Below, piece by piece: positions 60,170 through 64,000 of a DNA stretch of 64,000 nucleotides (position 1 is its first letter; every line of letters begins with the position of its first letter). The position numbers and the translations under genes were made by a program. This DNA is from Oscillospiraceae bacterium (GTDB lineage Bacteria > Bacillota > Clostridia > Oscillospirales > Ruminococcaceae), in contig JAEELE010000096.1 of the NCBI GenBank assembly GCA_016288755.1, positions 1 through 64,000 of the forward strand. The letters are read 5' to 3'. The notes under the pieces were generated by a model that did not search any database, had not been told where the DNA came from, and worked only from the letters and a program-made list of their open reading frames with translations.

Positions 60170-60526
60170 ATGAGTATGCATGTCAAGAAGGGCGACACCG
60201 TTCGCCTGCTCGTCGGTGATCCCATCGATAAGTACACCGACATCGAGAAGAAGACGATCAAGACCGGCAAGGTCGTTGAGGTCAGCCCGAAGGAGGGCAA
60301 GGTCATCGTTGAGGGCATCAACATGATCACCAAGCACGTCAAGCCCACCAGAGTCGGTCAGCAGGGCGGCATTGTCAGAGCGGAGTCCCCGATCTACGCC
60401 TGCAAGGTCCAGCTCATCTGCCCCAAGTGCGGCAAGCCCACCAGAGTCGGTCACACCTTCGAGCAGAAGGGCGACAAGAAAGTGAAGCTCCGCGTCTGCA
60501 AGAAGTGCGGCGCGACGTTTGAGTGA
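60170..60526 (+). CDS. rplX: 50S ribosomal protein L24
   Basis: A 118-residue L24 with a KOW motif (KKGDTVRLLVG, KTGKVVEVSPKEGKVIVEG) and a C-terminal four-cysteine zinc site, CPKCGKPTRVG and CKKCGATF. The start is ATG 60170; ATG 60176, two codons later, is also possible. AAGGGAGG lies upstream. The gap to rplE is 13-16 bases. Confidence 0.96.
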   Translation: MSMHVKKGDTVRLLVGDPIDKYTDIEKKTIKTGKVVEVSPKEGKVIVEGINMITKHVKPTRVGQQGGIVRAESPIYACKVQLICPKCGKPTRVGHTFEQKGDKKVKLRVCKKCGATFE

Positions 60527-60542
60527 GTAAAGGAGAACGATG

Positions 60543-61082
<540 letters not shown>

Positions 61083-61095
61083 GAGGGAGGAGAAC

Positions 61096-61281
61096 ATGGC
61101 AAAGAAATCTATGATCCTGAAGGCACAGAGAGCTCCGAAGTTCTCGACCCGTGCCTATAACAGATGCAAAATCTGCGGCAGACCTCATGCCTACCTGAGA
61201 AAGTTCGGTATCTGCCGAATCTGCTTCAGAGAGCTTGCACACGACGGTCAGATCCCCGGCGTCAAGAAGGCCAGCTGGTAA
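61096..61281 (+). CDS. rpsN: 30S ribosomal protein S14, zinc-binding type Z
   Basis: A 61-residue S14 with the four zinc cysteines in [20 protein letters not shown] and the conserved [18 protein letters not shown] end. The short zinc form is usual in Firmicutes; cells often keep a longer zinc-free copy under Zur control elsewhere. GGGAGGAG lies upstream. A 31-base gap precedes rpsH. Confidence 0.97.
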   Translation: MAKKSMILKAQRAPKFSTRAYNRCKICGRPHAYLRKFGICRICFRELAHDGQIPGVKKASW

Positions 61282-61312
61282 TACCGGACGATAGAATAAG
61301 GAGGTCATTGGT

Positions 61313-61711
61313 ATGCAAATTTCCGATACCATTGCGGATCTGCTGACCCGGATCCGCAACGCAAATACCGCGAAGCACGCCACTGTTGACGTTCCTGCTT
61401 CCAACGTGAAGAAGGCTATCACCCAGATCCTCACGGATGAGGGCTATGTCAAGAGCTTTCAGGTCATCGAGGACGGCAAGCAGGGCATCATTCGCATCAA
61501 TCTGAAATACGACGAGAACAGAACGCCCGTCATCAGCGGTCTGAGACGCATTTCCAAGCCGGGTCTGAGAATTTACAGCTCCTGCGAGGATATGCCGAAG
61601 GTCCGCAAGGGTCTGGGCATCGTGATCGTCTCCACGTCCAAGGGCATCATGACCGACAAGAAGGCGAGAGAGCTCAATGTCGGCGGCGAAGTGCTCGCAT
61701 ACGTCTGGTAA
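61313..61711 (+). CDS. rpsH: 30S ribosomal protein S8
   Basis: A 132-residue primary 16S rRNA binder. [20 protein letters not shown] and [20 protein letters not shown] are signature stretches, and it ends [16 protein letters not shown] lies upstream. In E. coli S8 represses the spc operon; whether it does so here is not visible. Confidence 0.97.
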   Translation: MQISDTIADLLTRIRNANTAKHATVDVPASNVKKAITQILTDEGYVKSFQVIEDGKQGIIRINLKYDENRTPVISGLRRISKPGLRIYSSCEDMPKVRKGLGIVIVSTSKGIMTDKKARELNVGGEVLAYVW

Positions 61712-61728
61712 GAAGGAGGAACGCAGTC

Positions 61729-62277
61729 ATGTCTAGAATCGGAAGAATGCCGATTGCGATTCCTGCCGGTGTTACCGTCACCGTTGACGATACCAATCTG
61801 GTCACCGTCAAGGGTCCGAAGGGCGAGGATTCGTATCGCGCAAACGCGAAGATGACAGTTACCGTCGAGGACGGACAGGTGAAGATCGCCCGCCCCGACG
61901 ACAGCAAGGAGAACCGCGCACTGCACGGTCTCACCAGAACGCTGATCCACAACATGGTGCTCGGCGTGAACGACGGCTTCAAGAAGACGCTCGTCATCGA
62001 GGGCGTCGGCTACAGAGCCAAGAAGGACGGCAAGAACCTCGTCATGAACCTTGGCTATTCCCATGACGTTGTCATGCCTGAACCGGACGGCATTACCGTT
62101 GATGTGCCCAATGCAAACACGATCGTCGTGAACGGCTGCAACAAGCAGAAGGTCGGTCAGTTTGCAGCAGAGGTCCGCGAGAAGCGTCCGCCGGAGCCTT
62201 ATAAGGGCAAGGGCATCCGCTACGAGGGCGAGCACATCATCCGCAAGGAAGGCAAGGCCGGTAAGGGCAAGAAGTAA
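61729..62277 (+). CDS. rplF: 50S ribosomal protein L6
   Basis: A 182-residue two-domain L6 near the GTPase-factor site. SRIGRMPIAIPAGVTV at the start, NMVLGVNDGFKKTLVIEGVGYRA in part, and RPPEPYKGKGIRYEGE at the end are typical. AAGGAGG lies upstream; rplR follows after 18 bases. Confidence 0.97.
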   Translation: MSRIGRMPIAIPAGVTVTVDDTNLVTVKGPKGEDSYRANAKMTVTVEDGQVKIARPDDSKENRALHGLTRTLIHNMVLGVNDGFKKTLVIEGVGYRAKKDGKNLVMNLGYSHDVVMPEPDGITVDVPNANTIVVNGCNKQKVGQFAAEVREKRPPEPYKGKGIRYEGEHIIRKEGKAGKGKK

Positions 62278-62295
62278 GGAGAAAGGTGAATTGCT

Positions 62296-62655
62296 ATGGT
62301 AAAGAAAATTGACAGCAACAAAGCCCGTCTCAAGAGACACCGCAGAGTCCGCGCGAAGATCTCCGGCACTGCGCAGCGCCCGAGACTTTGCGTCTACCGT
62401 TCCACCAAGCACATCTATGCACAGCTGATCGACGACGTCGCAGGCGTGACGCTCGCAGCAGCTTCCTCGCAGGATAAGGGCTTCGAGGGCAACGGCGGCA
62501 ACAAGGAGGGTGCGCGTGCAGTCGGCGCTGCCATCGCGAAGAAGGCAGCAGACAAGGGCATTACCGAGGTTGTCTTTGACCGTGGTGGTTACCTCTATCA
62601 CGGCAGAATTTCTGAGCTTGCAGACGGTGCCCGCGAAAACGGGCTGCAGTTCTGA
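62296..62655 (+). CDS. rplR: 50S ribosomal protein L18
   Basis: A 119-residue 5S rRNA-binding protein. [37 protein letters not shown] and [20 protein letters not shown], quoted in part, identify it. GGAGAAAGG lies upstream. The gap to rpsE is 17 bases. Confidence 0.97.
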   Translation: MVKKIDSNKARLKRHRRVRAKISGTAQRPRLCVYRSTKHIYAQLIDDVAGVTLAAASSQDKGFEGNGGNKEGARAVGAAIAKKAADKGITEVVFDRGGYLYHGRISELADGARENGLQF

Positions 62656-62672
62656 TGAAGGAGGGACTTTGA

Positions 62673-63176
62673 TTGGCACTGATCGATGCAACGAACATGG
62701 AGCTGATGGAGCGCGTTGTCTCCATTAACCGTGTCAGCAAGACCGTTAAGGGCGGTCGTATCATGAAGTTCTCGGCACTTGTGGTCGTCGGCAACGGCAA
62801 CGGCATTGTCGGCTTCGGTCTCGGCAAGTCCGGCGAAGTTCCGGATGCGATCCGCAAGGGCATTGAGGACGCAAAGAAGAATCTGGTGAAGGTCACCCTC
62901 CGCGGGACGACCATTCCGCACGAGGTCATCGGCAAGTTCGGCGCAGGCCGCGTGCTGATGATGCCTGCAGCTCCCGGTACCGGTGTGATCGCCGGCGGTC
63001 CGGTGCGTGCGGTCATCGAAATGGCTGGTATTCAGGATATCCGTACCAAGAGCCAGCGCTCCAATAACCCCTGCAATGTCGTGCGCGCTACCATCGCGGG
63101 TCTCTGCGAGTGCACTGACGCCAAGGCAGTCGCCGCAAAGCGCGGCAAGACAACCGCTGAGATCTTCGGCAAATAA
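62673..63176 (+). CDS. rpsE: 30S ribosomal protein S5
   Basis: A 167-residue S5, important for decoding accuracy. It uses a TTG start ([20 protein letters not shown]), seven bases after AAGGAGGG. The double-stranded RNA-binding part has [18 protein letters not shown] and [11 protein letters not shown]. The C-terminal [15 protein letters not shown] is conserved. The rare start codon may tune its level. Confidence 0.96.
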   Translation: MALIDATNMELMERVVSINRVSKTVKGGRIMKFSALVVVGNGNGIVGFGLGKSGEVPDAIRKGIEDAKKNLVKVTLRGTTIPHEVIGKFGAGRVLMMPAAPGTGVIAGGPVRAVIEMAGIQDIRTKSQRSNNPCNVVRATIAGLCECTDAKAVAAKRGKTTAEIFGK

Positions 63177-63197
63177 TCGAGTTAGGAGTGAGCTCAA

Positions 63198-63374
63198 ATG
63201 GCTAAGAAAATCGAGCTTGTGAAGAGCCTGATCGGCAGAAAGCAGGATCAGATCGCAACCGCTCATTCTCTGGGTCTCCGCAAGATCGGTGATGCGACCG
63301 TGCAGCCCGACAACGCGGCGACGCTTGGCAAGATCAACAAGATTTCCCACCTCGTGAAGGTTCAGGAAGCATAA
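63198..63374 (+). CDS. rpmD: 50S ribosomal protein L30
   Basis: A 58-residue L30. It reads [18 protein letters not shown], then [15 protein letters not shown] and [10 protein letters not shown], the normal small bacterial form. TAGGAG precedes the ATG at 63198. It occupies its usual place between rpsE and rplO. Confidence 0.95.
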   Translation: MAKKIELVKSLIGRKQDQIATAHSLGLRKIGDATVQPDNAATLGKINKISHLVKVQEA

Positions 63375-63395
63375 TTGCGAAGGAGGTGCGAACCA

Positions 63396-63839
63396 TTGAA
63401 AATTCATGAACTGACCCCGGCAGCAGATTCCAACCGCGAAGTCAAGCGCATCGGCAGAGGCCACGGCTCCGGCAGCGGCAAGACGGCTGGCAAGGGTCAC
63501 AAGGGTCAGAACGCCCGCTCCGGCGGCGGCGTGAGAATCGGCTTTGAAGGCGGTCAGATGCCGCTTGCAAGACGCATCCCGAAGCGCGGCTTCAACAACC
63601 GCTTTGCGACCCGCTATGCGACCGTCAATGTCGGCGATCTGAACAGATTCGTGGAGGACACGGTCGTTACAGAGGAAATTCTGCGCGCAGCAGGTCTGAT
63701 CAACAAGTCGGAGAACGGCGGCGTCAAGATCCTCGGCGACGGCGAGCTGAATGTCAGACTGACCGTTCAGGCTGCGAAGTTCACTGCGCAGGCTGCTGAA
63801 AAAATCGAGAAGGCAGGCGGGAAGGCTGAGGTGATGTAA
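63396..63839 (+). CDS. rplO: 50S ribosomal protein L15
   Basis: A 147-residue L15, a late-assembly 50S protein. It begins from TTG as [20 protein letters not shown] and has the Gly-rich region [19 protein letters not shown] and [23 protein letters not shown] lies ten bases before the TTG. The gene ends one base before the secY start. Confidence 0.96.
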   Translation: MKIHELTPAADSNREVKRIGRGHGSGSGKTAGKGHKGQNARSGGGVRIGFEGGQMPLARRIPKRGFNNRFATRYATVNVGDLNRFVEDTVVTEEILRAAGLINKSENGGVKILGDGELNVRLTVQAAKFTAQAAEKIEKAGGKAEVM

Positions 63840-63840
63840 C

Positions 63841-64000
63841 GTGTTCAAAACACTGAAGACGGCATGGGGCATTCCCGAGATCCGTAAAAAGATGCTTTTT
63901 ACACTGTTCATCATCGTGATTTTCCGTCTCGGCGGCGCCATCACGGTCCCCTTCCTTGACACGGCAGTCGTCAGTGCCTGGATGACCGAGAAGGCAAGCA
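63841..64000 (+). CDS. secY: preprotein translocase subunit SecY (partial, runs off the window)
   Basis: The first 53 codons are present. They start from GTG as FKTLKTAWGIPEIRKKMLFT, then enter the first membrane segment LFIIVIFRLGGAITVPFLD. The position after rplO is the standard spc order. GAGGTGATG in the end of rplO serves as the ribosome-binding site. SecY is the membrane channel for protein export and insertion. Confidence 0.95.
   Translation, partial: MFKTLKTAWGIPEIRKKMLFTLFIIVIFRLGGAITVPFLDTAVVSAWMTEKAS

Overview
The window is a GC-rich chromosomal segment from an anaerobic, spore-forming, plant-fibre-degrading Firmicute, most like Ruminococcus or a related member of the Oscillospiraceae. 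The evidence is: two secreted glycoside hydrolases with C-terminal dockerins and Thr-rich linkers (GH74-type and GH5-type), an IspH-S1 fusion of the clostridial kind, a trimeric NAD-linked [FeFe] hydrogenase, the spore-coat morphogenesis pair sipL-spoIVA, a GatCAB amidotransferase, and type-Z S14. Sigma-A-like promoters are easy to see (TTGnnn, 17 bp, TATAAT or TATACT) and most genes have strong AGGAGG ribosome-binding sites. No rRNA, tRNA, CRISPR array, prophage or transposase gene was seen.

Layout. 1-4.5 kb: the end of a probable sigma-factor gene, a membrane-anchored extracellular protein, and an ABC exporter (ATPase plus permease). 4.9-6.6 kb: a stand-alone protein with a TIR/deoxyribosyltransferase-like N-terminus and a TPR-like helical body. 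6.7-10.7 kb, minus strand: gatC-gatA-two small genes-gatB. 10.9-13.0 kb, plus strand: rsmE, a metallophosphatase and mnmM. 13.2-15.9 kb, minus strand: GH74 dockerin protein. 16.5-19.6 kb: sipL-spoIVA. 19.7-30.2 kb, all minus strand: two proteins of unknown function, pyrB with a PyrI-like zinc tail, a small membrane protein, asnB, a GH5 dockerin cellulase and a VanY-like carboxypeptidase. 30.6-36.4 kb, plus strand: ispH-S1, then a three-gene membrane/lipoprotein/vWA operon. 36.6-44.5 kb, minus strand: scpB, prfC, two G3E metal-chaperone GTPases, an aldose-epimerase-like protein, a DUF378 protein and an S1-domain protein. 45.1-49.3 kb: hydrogenase operon. 49.4-51.9 kb, minus strand: a hypothetical protein, a degenerate VanY-like protein and PspA. 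52.2-53.7 kb: a transglutaminase-like lipoprotein. 54.3-64.0 kb: the S10-spc ribosomal protein operon from rpsJ into secY, preceded by an unexplained structured leader.

The most notable non-genic feature is a set of intergenic repeats. There are arrays of imperfect tandem heptanucleotides (the unit sequence differs from site to site but is always 7 bp), an interspersed palindromic element that twice begins exactly at a stop codon (TAG followed by CCCGGAGCCCGGGC), and a second palindromic family with GTGTCTCCGA ends, one copy of which lies between two identical terminator hairpins. Candidates for less-described biology are the TIR-like/TPR protein, the GTPase with a YcgQ-like C-terminus paired with a His-rich partner, the short PyrB-PyrI zinc fusion, the internal start signals in ispH-S1, and the structured leader of the S10 operon.
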